Positions 8,484 to 16,821 are shown, counted from the stretch's first letter. The stretch is 36,941 nt of DNA from an uncultured Erysipelotrichaceae bacterium (GCA_949296305.1 CASFOT010000083.1:1-36941), one strand, 5' to 3'. Translations and numbers: made by a program. Notes: generated by a model not told the origin, from the sequence alone.

Positions 8484-8528
8484 AAAAAACATCTCTCATT
8501 GTCCATTATGGACAACAAGAGATGTTTT
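8484..8528 (-). terminator. Terminator of the ispF-dtd-folD-DUF951 operon
   Basis: An outer 11-bp stem (8486-8496/8518-8528) encloses a second 8-bp stem (8499-8506/8508-8515). On the minus strand a T-rich run follows (complement of 8484-8489). It begins 12 nt after the DUF951 gene stop codon. Confidence 0.85.
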
Positions 8529-8539
8529 ATAACCCTTGC

Positions 8540-8752
8540 TCATTCTTCCTCAGATGGCTGTGCATGTTCTACAACTTTTTTTAATTTCTTTTCAAATTTA
8601 ACTCGCGGCATCAGCACGCTGGCTCCACACCCCAGACATTTGATCCGGATATCAGCACCCATTCGAATGATCCGCCACTGCTTTGATTTATGACAAGGAT
8701 GTTCCTTTTTCATCTCAACGATATCATTCAGATCATACTGTGGTACATCCAT
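8540..8752 (-). CDS. DUF951 domain-containing small protein
   Basis: 70 aa. It starts MDVPQYDLNDIVEMKKEHPC and carries a Cys pattern (C20, then C39 and C42 in IKCLGCGASV) that looks like a zinc-binding knuckle. This matches the small DUF951 family found throughout Firmicutes, which has no established function. The frame is open up to 8776, but AGGAGG lies 8 nt before the ATG at 8752, which fixes the start there. It overlaps the 3' end of folD by about 20 nt, so it is probably translated as the last gene of that operon. Confidence 0.88.
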   Translation of the reverse strand: MDVPQYDLNDIVEMKKEHPCHKSKQWRIIRMGADIRIKCLGCGASVLMPRVKFEKKLKKVVEHAQPSEEE

Positions 8753-9611
8753 TTTCTCTGCCTCCTTCATGTGCAATATACGCTTGTAATGTATTTTCTA
8801 ATAACATCGCAATCGTCATCGGGCCTACGCCGCCCGGTACCGGTGAAATTGCAGAAGCTTTCTCTTTTACAGCTTCAAAATCAACATCCCCGCATAATTT
8901 TCCTTGTTCATCGCGCGTTGTTCCCACGTCGATGACGACAGCCCCTTCTTTGATCCAATCCGCCTTCACTAATTTCACCACGCCGGCCGCCGCGATCACG
9001 ATATCCGCTTCCCGGCATAGATTTTCGATTCCTTTCGTGCGTGAATGTGCGATTGTCACGGTCGCATGATTTGCTAATAACAGCTGAGCAACCGGTTTTC
9101 CTACGATATTGCTTCGCCCGATCACGATTGCCCGTTTCCCGCTGAGATCCTCATAACCGATCGATTGCAGCATGCGCAGGATTCCTTTTGGCGTACATGG
9201 CAGACATGTCGCTTCATTGATCATCATCTTTCCAACATTGAGCGGATGAAAACCATCCACATCTTTTGATGGATCAATTGCCTGTAACACCTGCTGTTCA
9301 TTGATCTGTGCAGGCACAGGCAGCTGAACCAAGATCCCATCCACAGATGGATCATGGTTCAGTTGATCGATCAATGTGAGCAATTCCTCCTGTGTGGTTT
9401 CTTCTTTTAAGCGCAGGGTCTTGGTCTTCATTCCAATGGCTTCACAAGCACGTTCTTTATTACGGACATAAGTCATGCTGGCCGGATTTTCCCCGACAAG
9501 CACCACGACAAGCTGCGGGATCCGTTTTCCCTGCATGGTGATCTGTTCAATGGTTTCTTTCAATTGATCTTTTACTTCTTGTGCAATCTTTTTCCCATCA
9601 ATGATCTGCAT
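8733..9611 (-). CDS. folD: Bifunctional methylenetetrahydrofolate dehydrogenase/methenyltetrahydrofolate cyclohydrolase FolD
   Basis: 292 aa, typical for FolD. The catalytic domain has the YVxxK active-site motif (Tyr48, Lys52) and DGILVQLPVPAQI. The NAD(P)-binding half has PCTPKGI followed by the Rossmann motif VIGRSNIVGKP, and the C terminus has SPVPGGVGPMTIAMLLENT. It interconverts 5,10-methylene-, methenyl- and 10-formyl-tetrahydrofolate for purine, thymidylate and formyl-Met-tRNA synthesis. It lies 15 nt after dtd in an operon with ispF. Confidence 0.98.
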   Translation of the reverse strand: MQIIDGKKIAQEVKDQLKETIEQITMQGKRIPQLVVVLVGENPASMTYVRNKERACEAIGMKTKTLRLKEETTQEELLTLIDQLNHDPSVDGILVQLPVPAQINEQQVLQAIDPSKDVDGFHPLNVGKMMINEATCLPCTPKGILRMLQSIGYEDLSGKRAIVIGRSNIVGKPVAQLLLANHATVTIAHSRTKGIENLCREADIVIAAAGVVKLVKADWIKEGAVVIDVGTTRDEQGKLCGDVDFEAVKEKASAISPVPGGVGPMTIAMLLENTLQAYIAHEGGRENGCTTV

Positions 9612-9626
9612 GATTCTTTCTCCTTC

Positions 9627-10073
9627 TCAAAGTGTATCGCTATCTAGCCAGATGGTCACTGGACCATCATTCAATAGTTCAATCTTCATATCTGCGCCAA
9701 AGATTCCCGTTTCTACATGGAAACCTAGTTTACGCAGTTCTTCGTTAAACTGTTCATATAATTGAATGGCAATGTCGCCTCTTGCGGCATCTATAAAACT
9801 AGGGCGCCGCCCTTTTTTGCAATCTGCATATAAAGTAAACTGCGAGATCGATAAGATCGATCCGCCCACATCACTCAAACTGCAATTCATCTTTCCTTGC
9901 GCATCTTCAAAGATCCGTAATGAACTTGCTTTGGATGCCATTTTTGCGATAACTTGCTGATCATCCTGCTCACTGCAGCCAACAAACATCAAAAAGCCTT
10001 TTCCGATCTGACCGGTGATCTTTCCATCTACTGTGCAAGAAGCATGTGCTGCCCGCTGTATCAATACTCTCAT
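9627..10073 (-). CDS. dtd: D-aminoacyl-tRNA deacylase Dtd
   Basis: 148 aa, the standard length. Family motifs are the N-terminal MRVLIQR, the substrate-pocket motif SQFTLYAD (about residues 77-84), and the C-terminal NDGPVT(I)W element that forms the cross-subunit Gly-cisPro site. The enzyme removes D-amino acids mischarged onto tRNA. Its ATG follows the ispF TAG stop with only 2 nt between, so translation is probably coupled. Confidence 0.97.
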   Translation of the reverse strand: MRVLIQRAAHASCTVDGKITGQIGKGFLMFVGCSEQDDQQVIAKMASKASSLRIFEDAQGKMNCSLSDVGGSILSISQFTLYADCKKGRRPSFIDAARGDIAIQLYEQFNEELRKLGFHVETGIFGADMKIELLNDGPVTIWLDSDTL

Positions 10074-10075
10074 GT

Positions 10076-10564
10076 CTATTCCCCTTTTACAATCAATGTG
10101 ATGCTTTGTGCAAGCACGCCTTCTTCGCGCCCAACAAAGCCAAGTTTTTCTCCACGTGTCGCTTTGATCGATATTTGATCCAGATCACAATGCAGACACT
10201 GGGCAATGTTTCTACGCATCTGCAAGATATGCGGTGCCATCTTTGGACGTTCGATCATGATCAACGCATCCACATTCCCAATGCGATAGCCTTTTTCTTT
10301 CATCATCGTATATACATGTGACAATAAAACAAGTGAATCTGCCCCTTTATAGCGCGGATCTGTATCAGGAAAATGTGTTCCAAGATCACCTAACGCTAAG
10401 GCACCTAAGATGCTTTCAGCAATCGCATGTGTCAGAGCATCTGCGTCTGAATGGCCAAGCAAACCTTTTTCATGTTCGATTTCCACCCCGCCTAAGACCA
10501 ATTTTCTGCCGCTTGTCAGCTGATGAATATCACTAGATTGTCCAATGCGAAACAATTTGATCAC
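10076..10564 (-). CDS. ispF: 2-C-methyl-D-erythritol 2,4-cyclodiphosphate synthase IspF
   Basis: 162 aa. Motifs: RIGQSSDIHQL (metal ligands Asp and His of DxH), LGGVEI, GLLGHSDADALTHAI (third metal ligand His), GDLGTHFPDTDPRYKGADS, and near the C terminus KATRGEKLGFVGREEGV, close to the usual TTEKLGFTGRGEGI. The enzyme makes the cyclic diphosphate intermediate of the MEP isoprenoid pathway. The start codon is GTG with only a close GGAG box, so the exact start is uncertain. It is the first gene of the operon, behind an extended -10 promoter, and ends with TAG. Confidence 0.95.
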   Translation of the reverse strand: MIKLFRIGQSSDIHQLTSGRKLVLGGVEIEHEKGLLGHSDADALTHAIAESILGALALGDLGTHFPDTDPRYKGADSLVLLSHVYTMMKEKGYRIGNVDALIMIERPKMAPHILQMRRNIAQCLHCDLDQISIKATRGEKLGFVGREEGVLAQSITLIVKGE

Positions 10565-10586
10565 CTACTCCATTTCAATTAAACGT

Positions 10587-10595
10587 ATTATAGCA
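10587..10595 (-). promoter_or_regulatory. Extended -10 promoter of the ispF operon
   Basis: TGCTATAAT (10595-10587 on the minus strand) is a perfect extended -10. No good -35 is seen at 16-18 bp, as is common for extended -10 promoters. The ispF start codon is about 22 nt downstream. Confidence 0.55.
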
Positions 10596-10641
10596 TGTTT
10601 CCAGCCAAATTTGAGAACATTCCTATATTTCATTTTCAAGT

Positions 10642-10676
10642 AAAAATAAGATGCCGTCTACATGCATCTTATTTTT
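10642..10676 (-). terminator. Terminator overlapping the MFS gene stop codon
   Basis: A perfect 13-bp inverted repeat (10642-10654 and 10664-10676) with a 9-nt loop and flanking A/T runs. The stop codon of the MFS gene (10669-10671) lies inside one arm. It separates the MFS gene from the ispF operon. Confidence 0.8.
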
Positions 10677-11823
10677 GTATGCGTTCTTCTGATCGTACAT
10701 TATGGAAATAATATAAGAATAATAGAAAGCTCATCAAGCTGAGCAATACACCAAATCCGATTGAAATCATGATCGAAATCTCAGAGAGTGCACCAAAAAT
10801 CAAATTGGTTCCTACCGCAACAGCATCGATCAGCATGGCATGAACGCTTAGACGTGTCGCACGATCCTGGGTAGTGATCATTTGATTTTGAATGTCAAGC
10901 TGAATCGGTTGAAAAATGCTGTGCACGATACGTATGACCATCACTGCTCCTATCGCACTGGCAGCTTGTGAAGCCACAGACAACCAGCCGCAGGAAATTG
11001 CAGCAATCAAACAAATCACCAAGACCGCATCTTTAGATCCCAGTTTCTGTACGACCCACATTGATGCAACACTGCACAAACCGGAAAAGGTCGATAAGAT
11101 ATAGACAATGCCCATCGCAGCATCGTCCATGCCTAAGCGGCGATATTGCACTTGACTCAAAAAGACCGTGATCGTCTGATGCATTTCCGACAGAAAGGCC
11201 ACAGCGAATAAAAAGAGCAGCCATCGTCTTGCTTGGAAAACCTGTTTGATCTCTTTATAAACAGAAGATCGTTCTGTGATCTTTTCTGATTTGACTTCAA
11301 TGATAAAAAAAGACAAGATCATCGCAATGCCATAACTGATCATGGTCAAAAAAGCAGCCAATCTGTAATCGTCTTTGATGAAAAGTGAAAACAAGATTCC
11401 GGCTGCAAATAAACCGGCCATGCCCAATCCTTGATAAATGCCGAATACACGGGTGCTTTGTTCCTTCGAACAAGATAAGTATAAAATGCTGCTGTCCACA
11501 CCGGAAATGCCCGCAATGACGATGCTGAGCAAGATCCGTTCCAACAAGAAGAAAGCCAGCGCTGCAGCCTGCCAAAAAATGATCTTTGATACAAAATAAA
11601 GAGAGGAGCAGATGATCATCGTCTTGCGATAACCGATCTTATCTGCCAAGATTCCCCATGGAATTTCTAATGCGATACAAAGAGCAAGCGAGATGCTTTC
11701 GATCCATGTGATCTGAAGCACAGAAATCCCCTGTGCCTGTCGATACAATGTCGCTATCGGTCCGTAAAATACCATTCCCTGAAAAAAAGCGATCGCATAC
11801 AAAATCACGATATTCCTTTTCAT
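10669..11823 (-). CDS. MFS transporter
   Basis: 384 aa from the preferred start, with twelve hydrophobic segments. The first is VILYAIAFFQGMVFYG, and the loop between TM2 and TM3 holds the MFS motif-A-like GILADKIGYRKTMI. It resembles drug/metabolite MFS antiporters of Firmicutes; the substrate is unknown. The frame is open to 11898, but AAAGGAAA lies upstream of the ATG at 11823 (MKRNIV), where the hydrophobic sequence begins. A promoter (11913-11941) lies in the 3' end of the preceding AAA+ gene. Confidence 0.88.
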   Translation of the reverse strand: MKRNIVILYAIAFFQGMVFYGPIATLYRQAQGISVLQITWIESISLALCIALEIPWGILADKIGYRKTMIICSSLYFVSKIIFWQAAALAFFLLERILLSIVIAGISGVDSSILYLSCSKEQSTRVFGIYQGLGMAGLFAAGILFSLFIKDDYRLAAFLTMISYGIAMILSFFIIEVKSEKITERSSVYKEIKQVFQARRWLLFLFAVAFLSEMHQTITVFLSQVQYRRLGMDDAAMGIVYILSTFSGLCSVASMWVVQKLGSKDAVLVICLIAAISCGWLSVASQAASAIGAVMVIRIVHSIFQPIQLDIQNQMITTQDRATRLSVHAMLIDAVAVGTNLIFGALSEISIMISIGFGVLLSLMSFLLFLYYFHNVRSEERIQK

Positions 11824-11912
11824 GAACGAATTTCCTTTCTCTTTTTCTCTATACGCTTTCACTATTCCATAAGATCTACATATTCTGCCCTCTCTCATCT
11901 AAATTTATCTCT

Positions 11913-11941
11913 ATTATACTAGTCTTTTATTATCTTCGCAA
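11913..11941 (-). promoter_or_regulatory. Promoter of the MFS gene inside the 3' end of the AAA+ gene
   Basis: On the minus strand TTGCGA (11941-11936) and a perfect TATAAT (11918-11913) are separated by 17 bp. The -35 falls within the last codons of the AAA+ gene. The predicted leader before the MFS start codon is about 80 nt. Confidence 0.65.
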
Positions 11942-14530
11942 TTGCTGATATCGCGCACATTCTTCATCTGATAAAGATCTTCTTGTATGTCTGATCAGAT
12001 CTTCGCAGTCTTGCTGTGTCATGATCGTTTCACGATTCTCGATCATCTGATCTAATAATCTTTCTTTTATTCTACGGCATGCCCCGGCAATATCCGCACA
12101 GCTAAAGCCTTCGCTAAGTTCAGCAAGCGGGCGGCAGTTAATATGGGGCAGCTGTGAATGCAGATATAACTGGAACTGCTTTTCGCGAGAATTCATATCT
12201 GGTAAACCGATATAAACAATATGATCAAAACGTCCTGGACGTTTCAATGCCGGATCAATGATATCGATGCGGTTGGTAGCTGCCAGCACGATCACACCAT
12301 CGAGTTCCTCCATTCCATCCATTTCTGTGAGCAGCTGGTTGATCAATCTGACTGAAGTCTGATTAGAAGAACGGTTTTCTGCAATTGAATCAAATTCATC
12401 AAAGAAAATGATGGCTGGTTTCTGTTCTCTAGCATCACGAAATACCCTGCGCAGTTTTTCTTCACTTTCTCCAACTCTGCCACTCAGCAGTTCAGGTCCA
12501 TTTACACATAAGAAAGCCGCTTTGCATTCACTTGCAACTACTTTGGCAAATAACGTCTTTCCACATCCAGGAGGACCAAACAGCAAGGTTCCTTTCGGCC
12601 GTGTCAGATCCAGTTTCCTATACATGTCCGCATATAAGAGCGGTTTCTCAACATATTTTCGAATTGCCTCCTTTTCCATTTCCATACCGGCAATGCTGTC
12701 CCAGGTATAACGCTTTTCTTCTTGCTGCGGCTCCTGTGCAAGCAAGCGTCGATTATACTGCATCTTCAGCTTTTCATATTTATCACGCATATCCAGCGTT
12801 ACTGTTGGCTGATATGATTGTGCACCGTGCAAGATTGTCTGAACATCTAATGGTTCATAGTGATTTTGGCGATACAGTTCTTTGATCAGCCCTTCTATAT
12901 CTGCAGCAGTGAACCGTTCCAATTTCCCAGCCACTTCTTTTATTTCTGTGTCAGAAAGCACACTTTTCTCTCCTAGATATTTTTTCAAGATTGCTTGTTT
13001 TGCATCCAGATCAGGTTCACTGATATATATGCATTTGTCAAAACGTCCAGGACGGATCGCGGCTGCATCGATCTGGTCAGGATAATTCGTTGCGCCGATG
13101 ACCAATACGCCTTTCAATTTATCAAAACCATCCATCTGAGCAAGAAATGTTGTTACCAATGTTTTCTCCCAGCTATTCTGTGCTTTCTCTCTGGAAGGCA
13201 AAAAGGATTCTAGCTCATCAAAAAAGAGAATACACGGAGCCTTTTCTTTCGCCTGTTCAAAGATCATGCGAAGATTACGATCACTTTCCCCGACCCATTT
13301 GCTTGTAAACTGAGCCCCGGCTACGGTCATGATATTCATTTTCGATTCACTGGCAATGGCTTTGGCAAACAGTGTTTTTCCACAACCCGGCGGTCCAAAC
13401 AACAATAACCCTTTTACCGGTTCGATATGACTTTCTTTCATTTTTTTCATGACCTTGCTATCCAGATAAGGTTCTAAGGCCTGTTTGAGTTCTTCTTTTA
13501 CATCTTCATAACCAGCAATGCTCGCCCATCCTTCTTTGATCTGATCTTTTTGAACTTGGGACACGACTTGAGATAATCGTTCTTTTTGTTCTAATGCCTG
13601 CTTCTCTTCATATGTAGGTATTTCATTGCAAGCATGATATGGCAAGAACAAAGCGCATGCAAATCCGCATAAAAGTCCAAAGATTAACAACAGCAATGAA
13701 CCGATATGTACTGCTGAATCATTGACAAGAGAAAGAACGATTGCCATACCTGAAATAACGATGACAGAAACAAGACAAGCAAGCCAGTGTTTAGAAAACG
13801 CATAGTCTTTTTCTTGTGTTTTTGTCAATCGAAGATAATGAAATAAGGCATATAATGAAACCACACTAATCAAGTAGAATACGATGTGATCTTGGATCGT
13901 ATCGATGAAGACCGTATGGAATCCATCTTGTGAAGCAGATAACCAGTTCACCAGACTTGGATCATTCAACACTCCTGAAATATAATCCATCACATTATCC
14001 AGCGGCAGGGCAAACGTTGGCTGCAAGAAAAATGGGATATCTTGAAACAGGCCATATACTGCCATGGAAAATGTACACATCAATGCAGTCAATAACGGGA
14101 TCCCAAACCCCCTGTGAATGCAATAAATGGAATAAATACCTAAAGCGAGCCCTAACGCAAACGTACTCCTTCCATTCATCAACAAAAAGAATACACAGAA
14201 ATAACCCAATGTATTTTTCCCATAAGATGCCCCAAACGCAGCAATCACGCCGAACAACATCATCAAGAAAGCAGTGCCGACACTATTTGATAATAGATGA
14301 ACCGCAAATAACGAAGCGGCCAGCACATAAGCAATTTCTGTTTTTAAAAATGCCGTTCCTACGATCACAGCTAAGCAGATCAATAACAATCCTTGAGAAA
14401 GCATGTTCCACTGAGAAAGATTTAAATAGCAGATCCATGCACAAAAAACAACAAGCCCATATGGAAACCATCGCTGGATCGCAGCATATCGTTGATGGAT
14501 CTCCTGCTGGATCATATCCATTCTTTCCAT
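11930..14530 (-). CDS. Membrane-anchored tandem AAA+ ATPase (Cdc48/p97-like double ATPase)
   Basis: 866 aa. Residues 1-300 hold about ten hydrophobic membrane segments (roughly 22-40, 43-62, 64-82, 84-100, 107-137, 143-164, 208-233, 248-268, 274-297). Two AAA+ modules follow. The first has Walker A GPPGCGKT (379-386), Walker B CILFFDELE (433-441), sensor-1 GATN and RPGRFD (493-498). The second has Walker A (652-659), Walker B AIIFFDEFD (706-714), AATNRIDIIDPAL and RPGRFD (764-769). Both keep the arginine-finger region. There is no protease motif (no HExxH), unlike FtsH. The layout suggests a hexameric unfoldase or extractase for membrane proteins; that role is inferred. AGGGGG lies 8 nt before the ATG at 14530; an upstream in-frame codon at 14569 lacks a ribosome binding site. 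Confidence 0.9.
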   Translation of the reverse strand: MERMDMIQQEIHQRYAAIQRWFPYGLVVFCAWICYLNLSQWNMLSQGLLLICLAVIVGTAFLKTEIAYVLAASLFAVHLLSNSVGTAFLMMLFGVIAAFGASYGKNTLGYFCVFFLLMNGRSTFALGLALGIYSIYCIHRGFGIPLLTALMCTFSMAVYGLFQDIPFFLQPTFALPLDNVMDYISGVLNDPSLVNWLSASQDGFHTVFIDTIQDHIVFYLISVVSLYALFHYLRLTKTQEKDYAFSKHWLACLVSVIVISGMAIVLSLVNDSAVHIGSLLLLIFGLLCGFACALFLPYHACNEIPTYEEKQALEQKERLSQVVSQVQKDQIKEGWASIAGYEDVKEELKQALEPYLDSKVMKKMKESHIEPVKGLLLFGPPGCGKTLFAKAIASESKMNIMTVAGAQFTSKWVGESDRNLRMIFEQAKEKAPCILFFDELESFLPSREKAQNSWEKTLVTTFLAQMDGFDKLKGVLVIGATNYPDQIDAAAIRPGRFDKCIYISEPDLDAKQAILKKYLGEKSVLSDTEIKEVAGKLERFTAADIEGLIKELYRQNHYEPLDVQTILHGAQSYQPTVTLDMRDKYEKLKMQYNRRLLAQEPQQEEKRYTWDSIAGMEMEKEAIRKYVEKPLLYADMYRKLDLTRPKGTLLFGPPGCGKTLFAKVVASECKAAFLCVNGPELLSGRVGESEEKLRRVFRDAREQKPAIIFFDEFDSIAENRSSNQTSVRLINQLLTEMDGMEELDGVIVLAATNRIDIIDPALKRPGRFDHIVYIGLPDMNSREKQFQLYLHSQLPHINCRPLAELSEGFSCADIAGACRRIKERLLDQMIENRETIMTQQDCEDLIRHTRRSLSDEECARYQQLRR

Positions 14531-14650
14531 TTTCTCATCCCCCTTTTCAACCTGTCTAATTATCAACATTATATAAGCTCGTGCAGTATTTCCTTTTATA
14601 CCTACACCAAATGCAAAGAAAATGTCATAAACTGCAACGATTTCTCCTCA

Positions 14651-14659
14651 TGTTATAAT
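14651..14659 (+). promoter_or_regulatory. Extended -10 promoter of the GNAT gene
   Basis: TGTTATAAT, a TGN-TATAAT extended -10, lies 32 nt before the acetyltransferase ATG. No clear -35 is present. The neighbouring minus strand also has a TATAAT (14573-14568) that could serve the AAA+ gene, again without a good -35. Confidence 0.5.
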
Positions 14660-14690
14660 AATATATATACGAACAACGAGGTGAGAGGCC

Positions 14691-15185
14691 ATGTATATAC
14701 GTTTGGCAAAAATGGATGATCTGCCCGCTTTGCTTGCCCTTTATGCACATGCAAGAGAACAGATGAAACGTCATCAGAACCCGCATCAATGGGGAGATCA
14801 CGATCCTTCATCATCTGTTTTGCAGCAGGACATCCGCCAGCAGCAGCTCTATGTGATCCTATCCGATGAACAGCTTTGTGGTGCATTTGCTTTTGTCCTT
14901 GGAGAAGATCCCACCTACCAGCAGATCGAAGAAGGGCACTGGCTCAACAGCTGTCCATATGGAACGATCCATCGGTTAGCCTCCAACGATATCATTCCTG
15001 AAATCTTTGCAACAGCTCTACGATTTTGTGAAAAGATCTGTGCGAATATTCGTATCGATACGCACAAAGACAACATGATCATGCAGCACCTGATCCAAAA
15101 ACATGGTTTTACACCTTGCGGGGTCATCTATGTTGAAGATGGAACACCACGTATCGCTTATCAAAGAGATAAAAAGGAATTGTAA
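14691..15185 (+). CDS. GNAT family N-acetyltransferase
   Basis: 164 aa. It begins MYIRLAKMDDLPALLALY, the usual first strand and helix of a GNAT fold. The central part has GTIHRLASN, and the C-terminal half has NIRIDTHKDNMIMQHLIQKHGF, where the N-x-x-M...K-x-GF pattern marks the acetyl-CoA-binding helix and the following strand. The acceptor is unknown; enzymes of this layout often acetylate small amines or peptide N termini. GAGG lies 9 nt before the ATG. It is divergent from the AAA+ gene and is followed directly by the mntP leader, so it appears monocistronic. Confidence 0.9.
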   Translation: MYIRLAKMDDLPALLALYAHAREQMKRHQNPHQWGDHDPSSSVLQQDIRQQQLYVILSDEQLCGAFAFVLGEDPTYQQIEEGHWLNSCPYGTIHRLASNDIIPEIFATALRFCEKICANIRIDTHKDNMIMQHLIQKHGFTPCGVIYVEDGTPRIAYQRDKKEL

Positions 15186-15208
15186 TCTTTTCAAGAATTT
15201 GTTATCAT
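15180..15208 (+). promoter_or_regulatory. Promoter of the mntP leader
   Basis: TTGTAA (15180-15185) and TATCAT (15203-15208) are spaced 17 bp apart. The predicted start near 15215 coincides with the 5' end of the riboswitch. The -35 overlaps the stop codon of the GNAT gene. Confidence 0.6.
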
Positions 15209-15212
15209 GATT

Positions 15213-15318
15213 CATGTTTAAGGGAGTAGCTGGCTCTTTAGAGCGATTAAGTCAACAGAATGATTCGTTGTTATAAAAACGAATCTGGCTTAAACTGAAA
15301 TAGCGAGACTTATACGTG
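15213..15318 (+). promoter_or_regulatory. yybP-ykoY manganese riboswitch
   Basis: The leader contains the two conserved yybP-ykoY blocks: AGGGAGTAGC (15221-15230) near the 5' side and CTGAAATAGCGAGAC (15295-15309) near the 3' side. P1 can form between CATGTTTAAG (15213-15222) and CTTATACGTG (15309-15318). The 3' strand of P1 is also the 5' arm of the terminator at 15306-15344, so Mn2+ binding that stabilises P1 should prevent termination. This matches the known ON switch in front of manganese exporters, and the downstream gene is mntP. Confidence 0.9.
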
Positions 15319-15344
15319 TTTTTTCACGTATAAGTCTTTTTTTT
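15306..15344 (+). terminator. Riboswitch-controlled terminator of mntP
   Basis: A perfect 13-bp stem (15306-15318 with 15325-15337), loop of six T, then an uninterrupted T run to 15344. It overlaps the 3' strand of riboswitch P1 and ends just before the GGGAGG ribosome binding site of mntP. Confidence 0.92.
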
Positions 15345-15357
15345 GGGAGGATCGGAT

Positions 15358-15918
15358 ATGTCATTTTTTGCTGTATTTTTAATTGGGATCAGTCTGAGCA
15401 TGGATGCTTTTGCCGTATCGATAGCAAAAGGGATGTGTATCAAAAACAATCGTTTTCGATGTGCTTTGCAGTTAGCTTTTTGGTTTGGTTTATTTCAGGC
15501 AATGATGCCGCTGATCGGATGGCTGGGAGGGCGTCTCTTTGAATCGATGATCACTTCGATCGATCACTGGATCGCTTTTCTCTTGTTAGGGGTCATTGGA
15601 GCTAATATGATCAGAGAATCTCTAAAACCAGATGAAGAGGAAGAACAAAGCAGCAGCCTCACATTATCACACGTATTGTTATTAGCTGTGGCCACAAGCA
15701 TCGATGCTTTGGCAGTAGGCATTACCTTTGCTTTTCTGAAAGTAAACATTCTGTCCAGCATCGCCATCATCGGATGTACGACCTTTATCTTGTCATTCAT
15801 CGCGGTTTATCTCGGCAGTCAATTAGGAAACGTATTAAAAAAATATGCCGGTATCTTTGGCGGAATCATTTTGATTTTGATCGGCACAAAGATCTTGGTC
15901 GAGCATCTTTTCTTCTAA
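15358..15918 (+). CDS. mntP: Manganese efflux pump MntP
   Basis: 186 aa with six membrane segments. It has two copies of the family motif: SLSMDAFAVSIAKG in TM1 and ATSIDALAVGITFA in TM4, whose aspartates are the proposed metal ligands. A charged loop (DEEEEQSSS) separates the halves. MntP exports Mn2+. GGGAGG at 15345-15350 lies 7 nt before the ATG at 15358, which fixes that start over an upstream TTG. Control by the manganese riboswitch immediately upstream supports the function. Confidence 0.96.
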   Translation: MSFFAVFLIGISLSMDAFAVSIAKGMCIKNNRFRCALQLAFWFGLFQAMMPLIGWLGGRLFESMITSIDHWIAFLLLGVIGANMIRESLKPDEEEEQSSSLTLSHVLLLAVATSIDALAVGITFAFLKVNILSSIAIIGCTTFILSFIAVYLGSQLGNVLKKYAGIFGGIILILIGTKILVEHLFF

Positions 15919-15922
15919 AAGC

Positions 15923-15964
15923 AAAAATGGGGCAGCACACTGTTAAAGTGTATTGCTCCATTTT
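15923..15964. terminator. Bidirectional terminator between mntP and rsmI
   Basis: An 11-bp stem with one G-T pair (15924-15934 with 15954-15964) has an A run on its left and a T run on its right, so it can end transcription from both sides. It serves convergent mntP (+) and rsmI (-); the rsmI stop codon overlaps the right arm. Confidence 0.75.
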
Positions 15965-16820
15965 AATTCAATCCATGATATTCTTTATAAATCTCATTCT
16001 TTGATAAGCCACGCTCACGAGCCACTCGTTTGATTGCTTCATTGGTCGACATGCCCTCGCTGATATAGTTTTGGATATGATCTTTCAATAAAGGCATCGC
16101 TTGTGTCACATCTTGTTCTTTATCTTCTTCATGCCCGGCAATGAGCACGACCATCTCGCCTTTTCTGTTCGCCGCTTCTTGCAAGACCTCACGGATGGTA
16201 CCGCGCAAAAATTCCTCATGTTTTTTTGTGAGTTCCCGGGCCAAACACATCGGGCGGTCACCTAGCACCTCTAAACAATTTGTCAGCATCTTTTCGATAC
16301 GATGAGGAGCCTCATAAAAGATCAAGGTCATCGGCTGGTGTTTCAATGACTGCAATTCTTTGATCCGCTGGCGTTCATTGCTTGGCAGAAAGCCGTAAAA
16401 GAGGAAAGGCTGTGGAGACAGACCGCTGGCAACCAACGCATTCAGCATGGCATTGCTGCCAGAGATCGGAACGACCGGGTATCCGGCATCAATGACCAAA
16501 CGAACCAGTTCGCTGCCTGGATCGCTGATCAATGGATATCCGGCATCGCTGACAACAGCAACATCTTTTCCTTCTTGAAGCAGCTGGATGATTCCTTTGC
16601 TGCTGGCTGTTTCATTAAACTTGTGGTGCGCGATTAAATGTGTGCTGATCTGAAAATGAGAAAGCAGTTTCATCGTATTGCGGGTATCTTCCGCAGCAAT
16701 CACATCCACGCTTTCCAATACTTCTTTTGCTCTAGGCGTCAGCTCGCTCAGATTACCGATCGGTGTCGCTACTATATACAAGGTTGGGGCATCATTTTCA
16801 AAGCTTTTTTGCTGATTCAT
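15963..16820 (-). CDS. rsmI: 16S rRNA (cytidine(1402)-2'-O)-methyltransferase RsmI
   Basis: 285 aa. Motifs: LYIVATPIGNLSELTPRA at the N terminus, AEDTRNTMKLL, the SAM-site stretch VSDAGYPLISDPG, PISGSNAMLNALVASGL, and FYEAPHRIEKML. These are the classical RsmI/tetrapyrrole-methylase-fold signatures. The enzyme methylates the ribose of C1402 in the ribosomal P site. The frame extends to 16880, but the ATG at 16820 comes 1 nt after the ricT stop codon (TAATATG) and starts the conserved part. There is no good ribosome binding site, so translation is probably coupled to ricT. Confidence 0.97.
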   Translation of the reverse strand: MNQQKSFENDAPTLYIVATPIGNLSELTPRAKEVLESVDVIAAEDTRNTMKLLSHFQISTHLIAHHKFNETASSKGIIQLLQEGKDVAVVSDAGYPLISDPGSELVRLVIDAGYPVVPISGSNAMLNALVASGLSPQPFLFYGFLPSNERQRIKELQSLKHQPMTLIFYEAPHRIEKMLTNCLEVLGDRPMCLARELTKKHEEFLRGTIREVLQEAANRKGEMVVLIAGHEEDKEQDVTQAMPLLKDHIQNYISEGMSTNEAIKRVARERGLSKNEIYKEYHGLN

Positions 16821-16821
16821 A

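Noticed and set aside
13930-14559. 209-aa open frame on the plus strand opposite the AAA+ membrane domain
   Set aside because: It mirrors the hydrophobic coding sequence of the AAA+ protein, has no recognisable domain and no start signals.
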